Assembly (NCBI RefSeq): GCF_020991415.1
Contig: NZ_JAJMOY010000002.1
Span: 62,001-126,000, forward strand
DNA length: 64,000 bases
Direction of reading: 5' to 3'
DNA from: Flavobacterium sp. ENC
Lineage (GTDB): Bacteria > Bacteroidota > Bacteroidia > Flavobacteriales > Flavobacteriaceae
Shown: piece after piece, positions 36,501 to 46,774 of the stretch
How the letters are laid out: each line of letters begins with the position of its first letter
Position numbering within the stretch: the stretch's first letter is position 1
Notes under the pieces: generated by a model
Databases searched by the model: none
What the model was told of the DNA's origin: nothing
The model's input: only the letters and a program-made list of their open reading frames with translations
Made by a program: the position numbers and the translations under genes

Positions 36501-38899
36501 CTTATTACGCTGCTTTATTGGATGCTGCCACAGGATGTGAGAGTTCGATAAGATTGGCCATTACGATTTCCGTAACGGATCCGGCAACGCCAACAACTAC
36601 AGATACCACACAGGATTTCTGTTTAATAGATGCACCAACATTTGCGAGTATTCAGACCAATCAGCCTAATGTGGTTTGGTACAGTGCTGCAAATGGCGGA
36701 ACACCAATTCCTGCTACAACAGCTTTGACCAGCGGTACTTATTACGCCGCTTTATTGGATGCTGCCACAGGATGTGAGAGTTCAATACGATTAGCAATTA
36801 CGATTTCCGTAACGGATCCGGCAACGCCAACAACAACAGATACGACACAAGACTTCTGTTTGGTAGATGCACCAACATTTGCAAGCATTCAGACCAATCA
36901 GCCTAATGTGGTTTGGTACAGTGCTGCGAATGGGGGAACACCAATCCCTGCTACAACAGCTTTGATCAGCGGTACTTATTATGCTGCTTTACTAGATGCC
37001 GTAACAGGATGTGAAAGTTCAGTTCGCTTATTGGTAACTATTTCCGTAACCGATCCGGCAACACCAACAACAACAGATACGACGCAAGACTTCTGTTTGG
37101 TAGATGCACCAACATTTGCAAGCATTCAGACCAATCAGCCTAATGTGATTTGGTACAGTGCTGCGAATGGGGGAACACCAATTCCTGCCACAACAGCCTT
37201 GACCAGTGGTACTTATTACGCTGCTTTATTAGATGCCGTAACAGGATGTGAAAGCTCAGTTCGTCTATTGGTAACTATTTCAGTAACTAATCCGGCAACA
37301 CCAACAACTACTGATGATACACAAAGTTTCTGTATAACAGCGGCACCAACAGTGGCTAATATCCAGGTTAATGAAGCAAATGTAGTTTGGTACAGCACTC
37401 CTACAGGTGGTACAGTAATAGCTTCAACGACACCATTGGCAAATGGTATCTATTATGGTGCTATATCAAATCCGGCAACTGGTTGTGAAAGTGTGACAAG
37501 ATTACAGGTAACTGTTACAATCGAAAACACTACAGCAACTCCAACTACAAATTCAGCGACTCAAAACTTCTGTTCGGTAAATGCACCAACAATTGCTAAT
37601 ATTCAGGTAAATGAACCTAATGTAGTTTGGTACAGTACTTCAACAGGTGGTACTGCAATTCCGGCAACAACTGCTTTGGTAACGGGTACCTATTATGGTG
37701 CTATTGCAAGTAATGTAGGTTGTGAGAATCCGGCAAGATTAACAGTTGCGGTTAATGTAAATACACCGGGAATAGTTACTACTCCAAGAACAACACAAAC
37801 ATTTTGTTTATCAGATACTCCAACAATTGAAGATATCGTGGTAAATGAAGCAAATGTTGTTTACTATTCTTCTGCAACAGGAGGCACACCACTGGCCGCA
37901 AACACGCCGCTTACCGCTACAACATATTACGCCGTTCCGCTTAATAATACAACCAATGGATGTGTGAATACTTCACGTTTGGGAATAACAGTACAATTTG
38001 CCAATGACGCTCTTGTACAAATTACAACTAGTGATAATACACCATGTGTATTCCAGGGAGTTACCTATTCTATTGGAAACGGAAAATCGAATTATGTGTG
38101 GACGATTTCAAATGGAACTATTCTTACCGGAGGTGGAACATCAGATGATTCTGTAACCGTTTCGTGGTCTGATGTTGGTCCGGGAACAGTGAGCGTGACG
38201 TATGTGAATACTTGTGACGAAACTACAACGAAATCATTAAACGTTACAGTAGCCACATGTTCAGATCTGACGATCACAAATACAGTCAATAATCCGGCTC
38301 CAAACTTTGGAGATGAGGTTGTCTTTACAATAACTGTAAACAATGTTGGAGAAGGGACCATCAAAAATATACTTGTAAGTGAACTAATCCCTAGCGGATA
38401 CAGTTTGGTGTCCTTTACAACATCCAGCGGAGTTTATGATCCTGCTACTCAGGTGTGGACAATTCCAACTTTAAGCGGCGGAGAAAGTGAAACCTTAGAA
38501 GTGAAACTTTTGGTATTGCCAAGTGGTAACTATAACAATGTAGCAACAATCGAGATTTCCACTCCTTTAGATGTGGATCCTACAAATAATTCGGCTACGG
38601 CTTTTGTGGAACCAATTTGTCTGACTGTGTACAATGAGTTTACTCCAAATAATGACGGACAAAACGATCTTTTCAGAATTGATTGTATCGAAACACACCC
38701 GAATAATGAATTAAAAGTATTCAACAGATACGGTGCGTTAGTATACAGCAAAAAGAAATATGAAAACGACTGGGATGGAACTGCGAATGTATCCGGAGTT
38801 ATAAATAGAGGAGATATGTTGCCTACAGGTACTTATTTTTATGTGATAGACACCGGAGATGGAACGGTTAAAAAAGGATGGTTATCTATAATGAGATAG
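27563..38899 (+). CDS. Giant repetitive T9SS-secreted surface protein (adhesin-like, type B sorting domain)
   Basis: This 3778-residue protein has a signal peptide (about 1-33, ending AFSQS). Five ~150-residue related modules start with a Cys at residues 35, 452, 859, 1361 and 1524; I cannot name the family. Ig-like domains of the CHU_C-associated type separate them (TICSGQTTTLTA..., VEWYSAATGG). Residues 1979-3242 are 16 near-identical 79-residue Ig-like repeats with two Cys each. A DUF11-like domain (about 3565-3683) and a gliding-type C-terminal domain (about 3687-3778: NEFTPNNDGQNDLF, LKVFNRYGALVY, WDGT, GTYFYVI, KKGWLSIMR) follow. That C-terminus is the T9SS type B signal. The ATG at 27563 is chosen over a GTG at 27485 because only it gives a proper signal peptide. 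Adhesion or gliding is inferred. Confidence 0.88.
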   Translation: MKKIFTFCNLTSQKRLFGLLSLFLLCTNAFSQSVCRPVSQTNSQGGLLCVGLDVNSPASAYDNDAGLTTYATLTNAVGVGCFVQETLTLNQTAKAGDQIVLYLGTGNGLLDVGLLSNATLQAKLSGTNVGPSVPLNSPLLNLNLLSGNTIAAVRFTVTGDTNQIQVQVGGILSLLVSLRIYDVRLDFAKPTIAGGLSQTICSGSFTTLTAAPAAGTSLSWYDSPTSTTPLITANSYQTPVLTTATNYYIGVTRAAGCEGSDRLPVVVNVSNPVAPAISTAGTAICSTGATQQTTLSVINSIPGTTYNWYSVNNGGTILASGDTYSPVVPVGTTNFFVEAAIGSCVSPARTQVTVISNPVPALPTVLTQSVTIQSGQNATLSAAATGAGVTLNWYDVATGGTALLTNSTTFTTPILVATKTYYVEAQSASGGCVSASRVPVTVTVVNNPLGTCLEANSQQTNFNGLCLLCGSTNPNNSVDGNPATAARLTIPVGLINGYAQQTLQFNNPGRAGDIVDVELEVPGGVLDLSVLNYISLATYNGATFNNDRVSINNIVDIVLLGGNRFRASVTAGTAFDRVEVRLGGLVSAITSLDIYQAAYRYKAPVITGSTTICSGQTTTLTATLGAGETVEWYSAATGGLPLVNTASFTTPALNANTTYYTAITRNGCLNSERNPVTVSVQNPVAPVITAVPTTICSGQTVTLTVQAPVLGTVYNWYDANVAGNLVFTGTSFTTPALIANASYYVEASIGSCLSSRTPVNLIVNPLPAVPVPLSSNVVIQSGQNVMLGISNPDANLSYAWFDVPTGGIALAANTSTYTPTPALTANKTFYVEATDLTTGCVSSARAVINVVVINTVSNCLQANAQVTALDPGLLCVGCGATNPGGSVDGNINTAATLTIPVGVLGSYIQQTLTFASPGEAGDIIDVELEVPGGLLDISALSYISLATYDGATYNNDRVALNNNLLNVQLLSGNRFKASFTTASTFDRVEVRLGGVATLLTSVNIYGASYRYPNAVITGATTICAGGTASLTATSTGTETFTWYDSPTAGNIVAVNPTLPLNNTTTYYVEAARGACINSVRQPVTITVNPLATAADVTITSPLEASCSGAVALAPTSALAGAQFRYYTDQNKTQEIITGSVVATQPGVTFVKDPTTGALTVSGLTALGAPYNYYVSVANANTCENTLNTLKQVTVTIPTVTPLAVTTPLPASCGSANLKSAIVGYDTTGNTIYTFYDASNNIITENAAGNITVSGVYSIQAQGNGVTCPSVKLPVTVTVNPLPSLVVPSSVSVNAGSAVTLSATSDGTLAWFDPQGNSLAGPPFTTGILNTPGVYTYTVVASNANCSVTGAVTVNVIDPGTCPLLAERVYATGQSQGTIISGVVTNPTAAVDGNPQTFSTITTGVGLLGVGATWQNLTWPANIVKGTPVTVKLGSEASVLAVGQDLSIIGTKNGVDIGTMQSISGSLVNLISGDNSFEYTFVPSNTSGPQDYDGIRIQSASLLSVAQNTKVFDAYYTRPVSTVTCTPGDIQDVYYGATDLGLPIGALTATVGVSDALNVADNDITTFATMYSGVGALAAADLTVAFKTPSIVSDTLRIVVSKPGVLLDANVLTGFSIQRYLGNVAVGAPIQNTSTLLSVRLLPGNTMSMVLVSSQPEPYDRVRIRFGGVAGVLEFLRVHTVERVANTKVTGGDLNNKVIVCPGSPVTLQIPAEACSTYRWYDSPIGGNVVANGITYTVPATLAAGIYKYYVQPVRYGCEALARGEVTVEVKASAPVNALTDITLNGGTATSVCSPTGTITLATSLSGTPALTNPIYYWYSFDGTTSQLIPGETTAQLIVNGLVPGTYTYYVGVSSVEFCETAAADRKQITLTILPPSGANDISVDDIAVCHNIPGVLTPTATALTNPVFTWYFDANKTQPITNGLVAGGLTYAISATGVLTVTGLTRAVSPITYFVAVASDVTCENIAVTLQSATIIVNDPATPTTTDTTQDFCLIDAPTFASIQTNETNVVWYSAANGGTPIPATTALTSGTYYAALLDGATGCESSVRLAVTISVTNPATPTTTDTTQDFCLVDAPTFASIQTNQPNVVWYSAASGGTPIPATTALTSGTYYAALLDAVTGCESSIRLAITISVTDPATPTTTDTTQDFCLVDAPTFASIQTNQPNVVWYSAANGGTPIPATTALTSGTYYASLLDAATGCESSIRLAITISVTDPVTPTTTDTTQDFCLVDAPTFASIQTNQSNVVWYSAANGGAPIPATTALTSGTYYAALLDAVTGCESSIRLAITISVTDPATPTTTDTTQDFCLVDAPTFASIQTNQPNVVWYSAANGGTPIPATTALTSGTYYAALLDAVTGCESSIRLAVTISVTDPATPTTTDTTQDFCLVDAPTFASIQTNQPNVVWYSAANGGTPIPATTALTSGTYYAALLDAATGCESSVRLLVTISVTDPATPTTTNTTQDFCLIDAPTFASIQTNQPNVVWYSAANGGTPIPATTALTSGTYYAALLDAVTGCESSIRLAITISVTDPATPTTTDTTQDFCLVDAPTFASIQTNQPNVVWYSAANGGTPIPATTALTSGTYYAALLDATTGCESSVRLLVTISVTDPATPTTTDTTQDFCLVDAPTFASIQTNQPNVVWYNAANGGTPIPATTALTSGTYYAALLDATTGCESSVRLLVTISVTDPATPTTTDTTQDFCLIDAPTFANIQTNQPNVVWYSAANGGTPIPATTALTSGTYYAALLDAATGCESSIRLAITISVTDPATPTTTDTTQDFCLVDASTFASIQINQPNVVWYSAANGGTAIPATTALTSGTYYAALLDAATGCESSVRLLVTISVTDPATPTTTDTTQDFCLVDAPTFASIQTNQPNVVWYSAASGGTPIPATTALTSGTYYASLLDAATGCESSIRLAITISVTDPATPTTTDTTQDFCLIDAPTFASIQTNQPNVVWYSAGNGGTPIPATTALTSGTYYAALLDAATGCESSIRLAITISVTDPATPTTTDTTQDFCLIDAPTFASIQTNQPNVVWYSAANGGTPIPATTALTSGTYYAALLDAATGCESSIRLAITISVTDPATPTTTDTTQDFCLVDAPTFASIQTNQPNVVWYSAANGGTPIPATTALISGTYYAALLDAVTGCESSVRLLVTISVTDPATPTTTDTTQDFCLVDAPTFASIQTNQPNVIWYSAANGGTPIPATTALTSGTYYAALLDAVTGCESSVRLLVTISVTNPATPTTTDDTQSFCITAAPTVANIQVNEANVVWYSTPTGGTVIASTTPLANGIYYGAISNPATGCESVTRLQVTVTIENTTATPTTNSATQNFCSVNAPTIANIQVNEPNVVWYSTSTGGTAIPATTALVTGTYYGAIASNVGCENPARLTVAVNVNTPGIVTTPRTTQTFCLSDTPTIEDIVVNEANVVYYSSATGGTPLAANTPLTATTYYAVPLNNTTNGCVNTSRLGITVQFANDALVQITTSDNTPCVFQGVTYSIGNGKSNYVWTISNGTILTGGGTSDDSVTVSWSDVGPGTVSVTYVNTCDETTTKSLNVTVATCSDLTITNTVNNPAPNFGDEVVFTITVNNVGEGTIKNILVSELIPSGYSLVSFTTSSGVYDPATQVWTIPTLSGGESETLEVKLLVLPSGNYNNVATIEISTPLDVDPTNNSATAFVEPICLTVYNEFTPNNDGQNDLFRIDCIETHPNNELKVFNRYGALVYSKKKYENDWDGTANVSGVINRGDMLPTGTYFYVIDTGDGTVKKGWLSIMR
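33497..37288 (+). repeat. Sixteen in-frame tandem repeats of 237 bp (79 residues)
   Basis: The GATACTACAC-type word recurs at 33521, 33758, 33995 and 34232 and keeps an exact 237-bp period to 37313, giving 16 whole units. Each encodes DPATPTTTDTTQDFCLVDAP at its start and a second Cys in TGCESS. Units differ at few sites: LVD/LID, AAN/AAS/AGN, DAVTG/DAATG/DATTG, and SIRLAI versus SVRLLV. These variants are shuffled rather than graded along the array. A diverged unit of the same fold follows (DDTQSFC...), then further decayed ones. Confidence 0.97.
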
Positions 38900-38945
38900 T
38901 CCATTAATACTCTTATCTAATTAATTAAACTAAATAAGTATCGTT

Positions 38946-39878
38946 ATGAAACTATATATAAAATCATTAGAAACGTATTTCATTTTAATATGTTCTTTTA
39001 TCACGTTTTGCGCCTCTGCGCAACAAGACCCGGAATACACGCAGTATATGTATAATACAATGTCGGTAAATCCTGCTTATGCAGGATCTACCGGAGCATT
39101 GGAAGCGGCACTTTTATATCGTTCCCAATGGGTTGGCATTGATGGCGCTCCGGAAACCCAGTCTTTTTCGATTCATGCACCACTTCGAAATGAAAAAATC
39201 GGATTGGGTCTGAGTATTGTCAATGACAAAATCGGGCCATCTGACGAATTGTATGTTGACGGGAATTTTGCTTATTCCATACCTCTTGGATATGAAAAAA
39301 GATTAGCTTTTGGATTAAAAGCCGGTATGCGAATGCTCAATATCGACTGGTCAAAAGGAAGATATTATGATAATAACGATAATCTGTTGAATCAGAATAT
39401 TAACAATCAGATGAAATTAGCCATTGGAGCAGGGATTTATTACTATACCGACAAATGGTATTTGGGCGTTTCGATTCCTAGTTTTATTCAGAGTAACTAT
39501 TACGATGATGTTCAGGAATCTATAGATTATGATCGTTTGCATTATTATTTAATGGGAGGTTATGTATTTGATTTAAGCCCGAATTTGAAATTCAAACCGG
39601 CATTTTTGGTAAAAGCAGTAAGCGGAGCTCCGCTTACTGCTGATGTGTCAGCGAATTTCATGATTGCCGAAACATTTGTCATCGGCGGTGCTTACAGAAC
39701 GGATGATTCTGTGAGCATACTGGCAGGTTTTCAAATATCAAAAAGCTTTTATATCGGATACGCTTTTGACTACACAGTAAGTCAGTTGAATAAGTATAAT
39801 GATGGTTCACATGAAATCATCCTGCGCTATCAGTTTAATAAAGGCGAAAGCAAAATCAAATCTCCTCGATTCTTCTAA
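38946..39878 (+). CDS. PorP/SprF-family type IX secretion outer-membrane protein
   Basis: PorP/SprF proteins are outer-membrane beta barrels that work with the T9SS; SprF is needed to secrete the SprB adhesin in F. johnsoniae. This 310-residue member has a signal peptide ending CASAQQ, then the family opening DPEYTQYMYNTMSVNPAYAGSTG (about 27-49), YRSQWVGIDGAPETQSFS, and regular beta strands ending in DGSHEIILRYQF. It starts 46 bp after the giant surface protein. The pairing of a type B substrate with a PorP/SprF protein strongly suggests that it handles or anchors that substrate. Confidence 0.93.
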   Translation: MKLYIKSLETYFILICSFITFCASAQQDPEYTQYMYNTMSVNPAYAGSTGALEAALLYRSQWVGIDGAPETQSFSIHAPLRNEKIGLGLSIVNDKIGPSDELYVDGNFAYSIPLGYEKRLAFGLKAGMRMLNIDWSKGRYYDNNDNLLNQNINNQMKLAIGAGIYYYTDKWYLGVSIPSFIQSNYYDDVQESIDYDRLHYYLMGGYVFDLSPNLKFKPAFLVKAVSGAPLTADVSANFMIAETFVIGGAYRTDDSVSILAGFQISKSFYIGYAFDYTVSQLNKYNDGSHEIILRYQFNKGESKIKSPRFF

Positions 39879-39889
39879 AAACAAAGTCC

Positions 39890-41824
39890 ATGAAAAAATT
39901 ATATATCCTAAGTTTAATACTGAGTTTTACTATAGGTTCTGCTCAGACTAATTTAAAAAAGGCCGATGCGTTGTTTAAAAATTATTCCTATGTAGATGCT
40001 TCCAAAGCCTACGAGGAAATTCTGCAAAACATCAAGAATCCGTCCACACAGACCTTAAAGAATGCAGCCGATTCGTATTATTTTATTTCCGATGCCAGAA
40101 ATGCGCTGAAATGGTATAAAAAATTATACGAAGCTCAGGGCAACAATCTGACAGACATTTACTATCTGCGCTATATTCAGTCCCTAAAAGGTGTCATGGA
40201 TTATGACGAAGCCAACAGAATGATCAAAGAATATCTGGATAAAAAAGGAGATCAGAACGAAATTAACAGATATGCCGCCCAAAAGAAACAGTTAGATAGT
40301 CTCTCAAAAGCGAAATCTCTTTATAACATAAAAAATCTCGATATCAATACCAGTAAATCTGATTTTGGGGCTACTTTTTTTCAGGATAAAATCGTGTTTA
40401 CCTCCGCCAGGGACACGACAAAATTTAGTGAAAAGTTATATACCTGGAACAATCAGCCTTTCTTAAATCTTTATGTGGCGGAGCGAAATCCGGCAGATGG
40501 AAGTTTATTCAATGAAGTTTTGTTTATACCAAACGTAATGACAAAATACCATGAAGCAACGGCCACTTTTGATGCTCAGGGAAAAACCATTTATTACTCG
40601 ACGAACATCGTCAAGAAAAATAAACTGGTTGTAGATCAGACAAAAACCAATAATTTTCAGATTATTAAGGGTGAAATTGTAAATAACAAATTAGAAAATC
40701 CTCAGAAAGTGTTCTTTGACAGCGATGACTATTCGTGCGGGCACCCCTCTTTAAGTGCTGACGGACGCTGGCTTTTCTTTGCATCAGATATGCCTGGGGG
40801 ATATGGCGAAACCGATTTGTATTATATAAAGATTTCCGATGACGGCACGATGAGTTCTCCGGTAAACCTTGGACCAAAAATCAATACGCTGGGCAATGAT
40901 CTTTTTCCTTTTTTCAGCAACGGAACGCTTTATTTCTCTTCAGACGGGCATTACGGATTAGGGGATTTAGATGTTTACGAAAGTAAATTTCTCGAAGACG
41001 GAACTTTCTCTGTTCCACGTAATCTCGGAGCACCAATAAACAGTAATAAAGACGATTTTTCTTTTGTAATTGACAAAGCCGACAATTTTGGTTATGTATC
41101 CTCCAACAGGGCAGAGGGAAAAGGCGATGATGATATTTATTCTTTTACAAAAGGAAAGCCAGTCTGTAATCAGAATATTTCGGGTATAGCTGTGGACAGG
41201 AAAACCAAACTGCCGCTTACTGATGTTGTCGTGATGGCATACAATTCGTATAATGACGTTCTTAACGAAACAAAGACTAATTATGAAGGTAAATATGCAA
41301 TCGTAGTGCCGTGTGGAAAAATCGTTAAACTGCTGGCTGCAAAACAAAACTACAGTAATGACGAAAAAACAGTTCAGGCGGGAGATGATAATGAAGGCGA
41401 AATTAAAGACATTAATTTTGAACTCAGTAATTATGATGACCTAGTAGTAAAGAAAAAAGGAGTCGAAAAAGTAGATGTGAATCCTATCTATTTTGATTAT
41501 GATAAGTATGACATTACCCCTTTGGCAATAGAAGAACTGACCAAAGTCGTTTTTATCATGCAGAAGTTTCCTAACATCAGAATTAAAATAGAATCACATA
41601 CGGATTCTCGAGGTAAAGATGCCTATAACCTGAAGTTGTCAGACAACAGGGCCAAATCAACCCGTGATTATATTATTTCTCAGGGAATTGATACTTCAAG
41701 GATCGAAAGTGCTATAGGTTATGGCGAAACCCGATTGATTAATAAATGTAAAAATGGTGTGAAATGTACGGAAGCAGAGCACTTGCTCAACAGACGTTCC
41801 GATTTCATCATCATTCAAAAGTAA
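39890..41824 (+). CDS. PorE-like OmpA-family protein (TPR, beta-propeller, CRD, OmpA domains)
   Basis: This 644-residue periplasmic protein has a signal peptide (residues 1-18, GSAQ), TPR-like helices (about 20-160), a PD40-type beta propeller (about 170-425, with SCGHPSLSADGRWLFFASD and TLYFSSDGHYGLGDLDVY), a carboxypeptidase-regulatory-like domain (about 427-512: NISGIAVDRKTKLPLTDVVV) and an OmpA C-terminal domain (about 531-644: YFDYDKYDITPLA, IESHTDSRGKDAYN, LSDNRAKSTRDYI). The OmpA part should bind peptidoglycan. The order matches PorE of the P. gingivalis T9SS. It lies 11 bp after the SprF-like gene. I infer that it anchors this PorP/SprF protein and its adhesin to the cell wall. Confidence 0.9.
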   Translation: MKKLYILSLILSFTIGSAQTNLKKADALFKNYSYVDASKAYEEILQNIKNPSTQTLKNAADSYYFISDARNALKWYKKLYEAQGNNLTDIYYLRYIQSLKGVMDYDEANRMIKEYLDKKGDQNEINRYAAQKKQLDSLSKAKSLYNIKNLDINTSKSDFGATFFQDKIVFTSARDTTKFSEKLYTWNNQPFLNLYVAERNPADGSLFNEVLFIPNVMTKYHEATATFDAQGKTIYYSTNIVKKNKLVVDQTKTNNFQIIKGEIVNNKLENPQKVFFDSDDYSCGHPSLSADGRWLFFASDMPGGYGETDLYYIKISDDGTMSSPVNLGPKINTLGNDLFPFFSNGTLYFSSDGHYGLGDLDVYESKFLEDGTFSVPRNLGAPINSNKDDFSFVIDKADNFGYVSSNRAEGKGDDDIYSFTKGKPVCNQNISGIAVDRKTKLPLTDVVVMAYNSYNDVLNETKTNYEGKYAIVVPCGKIVKLLAAKQNYSNDEKTVQAGDDNEGEIKDINFELSNYDDLVVKKKGVEKVDVNPIYFDYDKYDITPLAIEELTKVVFIMQKFPNIRIKIESHTDSRGKDAYNLKLSDNRAKSTRDYIISQGIDTSRIESAIGYGETRLINKCKNGVKCTEAEHLLNRRSDFIIIQK

Positions 41825-41933
41825 CTCTATATTTATGTCCGGATTGGCTTTTGGCCAGTGTAAAAGTATAGAACGTAAAAACCATTTGGAAGTTGGTTTT
41901 GATTAATTCTTTTTAAGAATGATGGACAAAAAG

Positions 41934-41968
41934 AAAATCAAGTTGCAGTTTTTTGCAACTTGATTTTT
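41934..41968 (+). terminator. Terminator of the adhesin-SprF-PorE-like operon
   Basis: AAAATCAAGTTGCA (41934-41947) pairs with TGCAACTTGATTTT (41954-41967) around a T-rich loop and runs into T-rich DNA. It lies about 110 bp after the last gene of the operon. Confidence 0.85.
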
Positions 41969-42015
41969 GATTTTTAAAACTTTTGTATTTTTATGTTTTT
42001 CAACGAAAATAATCC

Positions 42016-42023
42016 TAATTTTG
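42016..42023 (+). promoter_or_regulatory. Candidate -7 element for ligA
   Basis: TAATTTTG matches TAnnTTTG exactly, 46 nt before the ligA ATG. No TTTG at the expected upstream distance was found, only a T-rich TTTTTC. Confidence 0.35.
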
Positions 42024-42030
42024 AATTTAA

Positions 42031-44743
<2,713 letters not shown>

Positions 44744-44758
<15 letters not shown>

Positions 44759-45655
44759 TCTTCCCTGATTGGTGTGTGCTTTATCTTTGTCAAAATAAAA
44801 ATCAATACGGCCCAGGTTAATTCCGTAGCATCCCACCTGATTTACCAGGACATTTTCCCCTGCTTTGTTCTTTACGATAGTTGGTTTGTCTAAGAAAGTA
44901 TGTGTATGGCCGCCAATAATCAAATCAATATCCTGCGTTAGTTCCGCTAATTTCAGATCGCAGATTTTAGTCTGGTCATCTTTGTAGTTATACCCTAAAT
45001 GCGAAAGACAGACAACGAGGTCACATTTTTCCGTTTTTTTCAATAATTGTGTCATGTCCTGTGCAATTTCTACAGGATTATTGTAAACCGTTTCTTTGTA
45101 CATTTGTTTGTCTACCAGACCGGCAAGTTCAATTCCAAGACCAAAAACACCTACTTTTATTCCGTTTTTATAAAAGATTTTGTATGGTTTAACAAGTCCG
45201 TCCATGACCGTATTTTTAAAGTCGTAATTCGAATTTATAAATTCAAAAGTGGCATGCGGCATCTGGGCGTATAAACCATCAAGACCATTGTCGAAATCAT
45301 GATTTCCTATTGTTGAGGCATCATATTTCATCATGCTCATCAATTTAAATTCAAGCTCACCACCATAATAATTAAAGTACGGAGTTCCCTGAAAAATATC
45401 ACCCGCGTCCAATAAAAGAACATTTGGGTTTTCTTTACGGATCGTTTCAATAAGAGCCGCTCTGCGGGATACACCACCTTTATTTGCATTACGCGGATCA
45501 TCAGCCGGAAAAGGATCAATATGGCTGTGAACATCGTTGGTATGTAAAATAGTTAAGTGTTTAATATCGGTAGTTTCAAAACTGCTCAATGATAAACCTA
45601 AGCTTAATAAGGCAGTACTGGCAGCTGTTTTCTCGATAAATTCTCTTCTTTTCAT
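44744..45655 (-). CDS. 5'-nucleotidase-family metallophosphatase (catalytic half, Tat-like signal)
   Basis: This 303-residue protein is the N-terminal, dimetal catalytic domain of UshA-type 5'-nucleotidases. It has LHTNDVHSHIDP, LLDAGDIFQG, STIGNHDFDNG (the GNHD metal motif), VCLSHLGYNYK and LIIGGHTHTF. The N-terminus MKRREFIEKTAASTALLSLGLS has a twin-Arg-like start, so export is likely. The substrate-binding C-terminal half is missing; a separate gene 292 bp upstream on the same strand encodes it. The two halves may cooperate. The gene ends within the 3' end of the convergent membrane protein gene. Confidence 0.85.
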
Positions 45656-45702
45656 TTTTTATATTTTTTGCTGAAACGCTATTTTTATTTTTATTTTTTT
45701 TG

Positions 45703-45937
45703 GCCACGAATTTCACGAATTTCCGCGAATTAGTATTTTTACTAACAGCTGAATTGGTGTAAATTAGTGAAATTCGTGGCAACTTATTTTCTTCTGTATT
45801 GCGTTTTTTTGCCACAGATTAAAAGATTAAATTGATTTTAAAGCTGTGGCTAAACTTTTCACAAGCACAGTTATCAACTTTTATTTTCTGCTCATTTTTG
45901 AAATATTCACTATTAAAAAATTCGCGAAATTAGTGGC
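45703..45937. repeat. GCCAC-bounded palindromic elements in the gap between split 5'-nucleotidase genes
   Basis: Unit 1 (45703-45780) begins GCCACGAATTTCAC and ends with its exact reverse complement GTGAAATTCGTGGC. Unit 2 (45811-45850) begins GCCACAGATT and ends AAGCTGTGGC, one mismatch from perfect inversion. A half copy with TTCGCGAAATTAGTGGC ends near 45937. They belong with the pair at 5155-5416. No gene is supported in this 292-bp gap. Confidence 0.78.
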
Positions 45938-45947
45938 TACTTATTTT

Positions 45948-46727
45948 CTATTCTTCCGTAATTCGGATATCTCTTGGTACCGGAATGGTATCAACTTCTT
46001 TAAAATAATCAATCAGTACGTCCCGAAGTTTATAATTCAGATCATATTTCTGCACACTTTTAGCGAAAAAAGACATACTGTCTCCGCCATTGGCCAAATA
46101 ATCATTGGTGGCTACATAATAAACAGCAGCAAGATCAAGAGGTTTCCCCTGAATCAGGATGTTTTTTGCAGTCTTGTCTTTGGCAATTGTAAAAGTCATC
46201 CCGGATAAGGGCTGCGCTTTTTGTGCTTTAATAATATAGGAAGTCATTTCTAAAATTTGCTCCCCTTTTAAAGCCATAACAACCATACTGTTTTCAAAAG
46301 GCATAATTTCAAATGCTGTTCTGCTGGTTACATTTCCTTTAGGTAAAATAGCTCTGATACCACCATGATTCAATAAACAAAGGTCGATGCTTTTTTTCTC
46401 ACGGGCTTTAAAAACAAGATTTCCTCTTTGTACACAAACATCAGCCATCAGATTTCCAATAGTCGTCTGCCATTTTCCGCTGCTTTTATCAAGTGTTTCA
46501 GGACAATAAGCCAAAACGCTGTCCAAATCCTTATTAATATGATTGCGATAAGGAGCAATAAAACTTTCTATTGCCGGGGTTTCGGCAGCTTTCTCCGTTA
46601 CAGGCAGCAGTTTGCCTTCTATCTTCGTTAAATTGTAGTTTTTGGTACTGCAAGAAGTTATAAAAAAAAGTGTTAAGAATATAACAAAAAGTTTTAAAAA
46701 TCCGTTATACTTTTTTAGTTTTACCAT
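45948..46727 (-). CDS. 5'-nucleotidase C-terminal domain lipoprotein
   Basis: This 259-residue protein has a lipoprotein signal ending FITSC (Cys26) and matches the C-terminal substrate-binding domain of UshA-type 5'-nucleotidases: GNLMADVCV, CLLNHGGIRAILPKGNVT, AFEIMPFENSMVVMALKG and the nucleobase-binding YVATNDYLANGGDSMSFF. The catalytic metallophosphoesterase domain is absent and is encoded by the next gene on the same strand. In most bacteria the two parts form one chain in the order catalytic then C-terminal; here the C-terminal gene comes first. Confidence 0.85.
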   Translation of the reverse strand: MVKLKKYNGFLKLFVIFLTLFFITSCSTKNYNLTKIEGKLLPVTEKAAETPAIESFIAPYRNHINKDLDSVLAYCPETLDKSSGKWQTTIGNLMADVCVQRGNLVFKAREKKSIDLCLLNHGGIRAILPKGNVTSRTAFEIMPFENSMVVMALKGEQILEMTSYIIKAQKAQPLSGMTFTIAKDKTAKNILIQGKPLDLAAVYYVATNDYLANGGDSMSFFAKSVQKYDLNYKLRDVLIDYFKEVDTIPVPRDIRITEE

Positions 46728-46748
46728 CTTAAATGCGACTTAAATAAT

Positions 46749-46756
46749 TAATTTTG
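46749..46756 (+). promoter_or_regulatory. Candidate -7 element upstream of the dapA unit
   Basis: TAATTTTG matches TAnnTTTG exactly and sits 18 nt before the ATG at 46775, in the 47-bp gap between divergent genes. No matching -33 element was found. Confidence 0.3.
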
Positions 46757-46774
46757 TAATCTGGTAAAAATACT

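Noticed and set aside
33497..37288. The regular 237-bp array could be mistaken for a CRISPR or satellite array
   Set aside because: Units are far longer than CRISPR repeats, have no unique spacers, and stay in frame within one gene, so it is a coding repeat.
45576..45815. A 79-codon minus-strand frame over the start of the metallophosphatase and the gap before it
   Set aside because: It is read out of frame with the enzyme, is made mostly of Lys, Asn and Glu, and covers a palindromic repeat.
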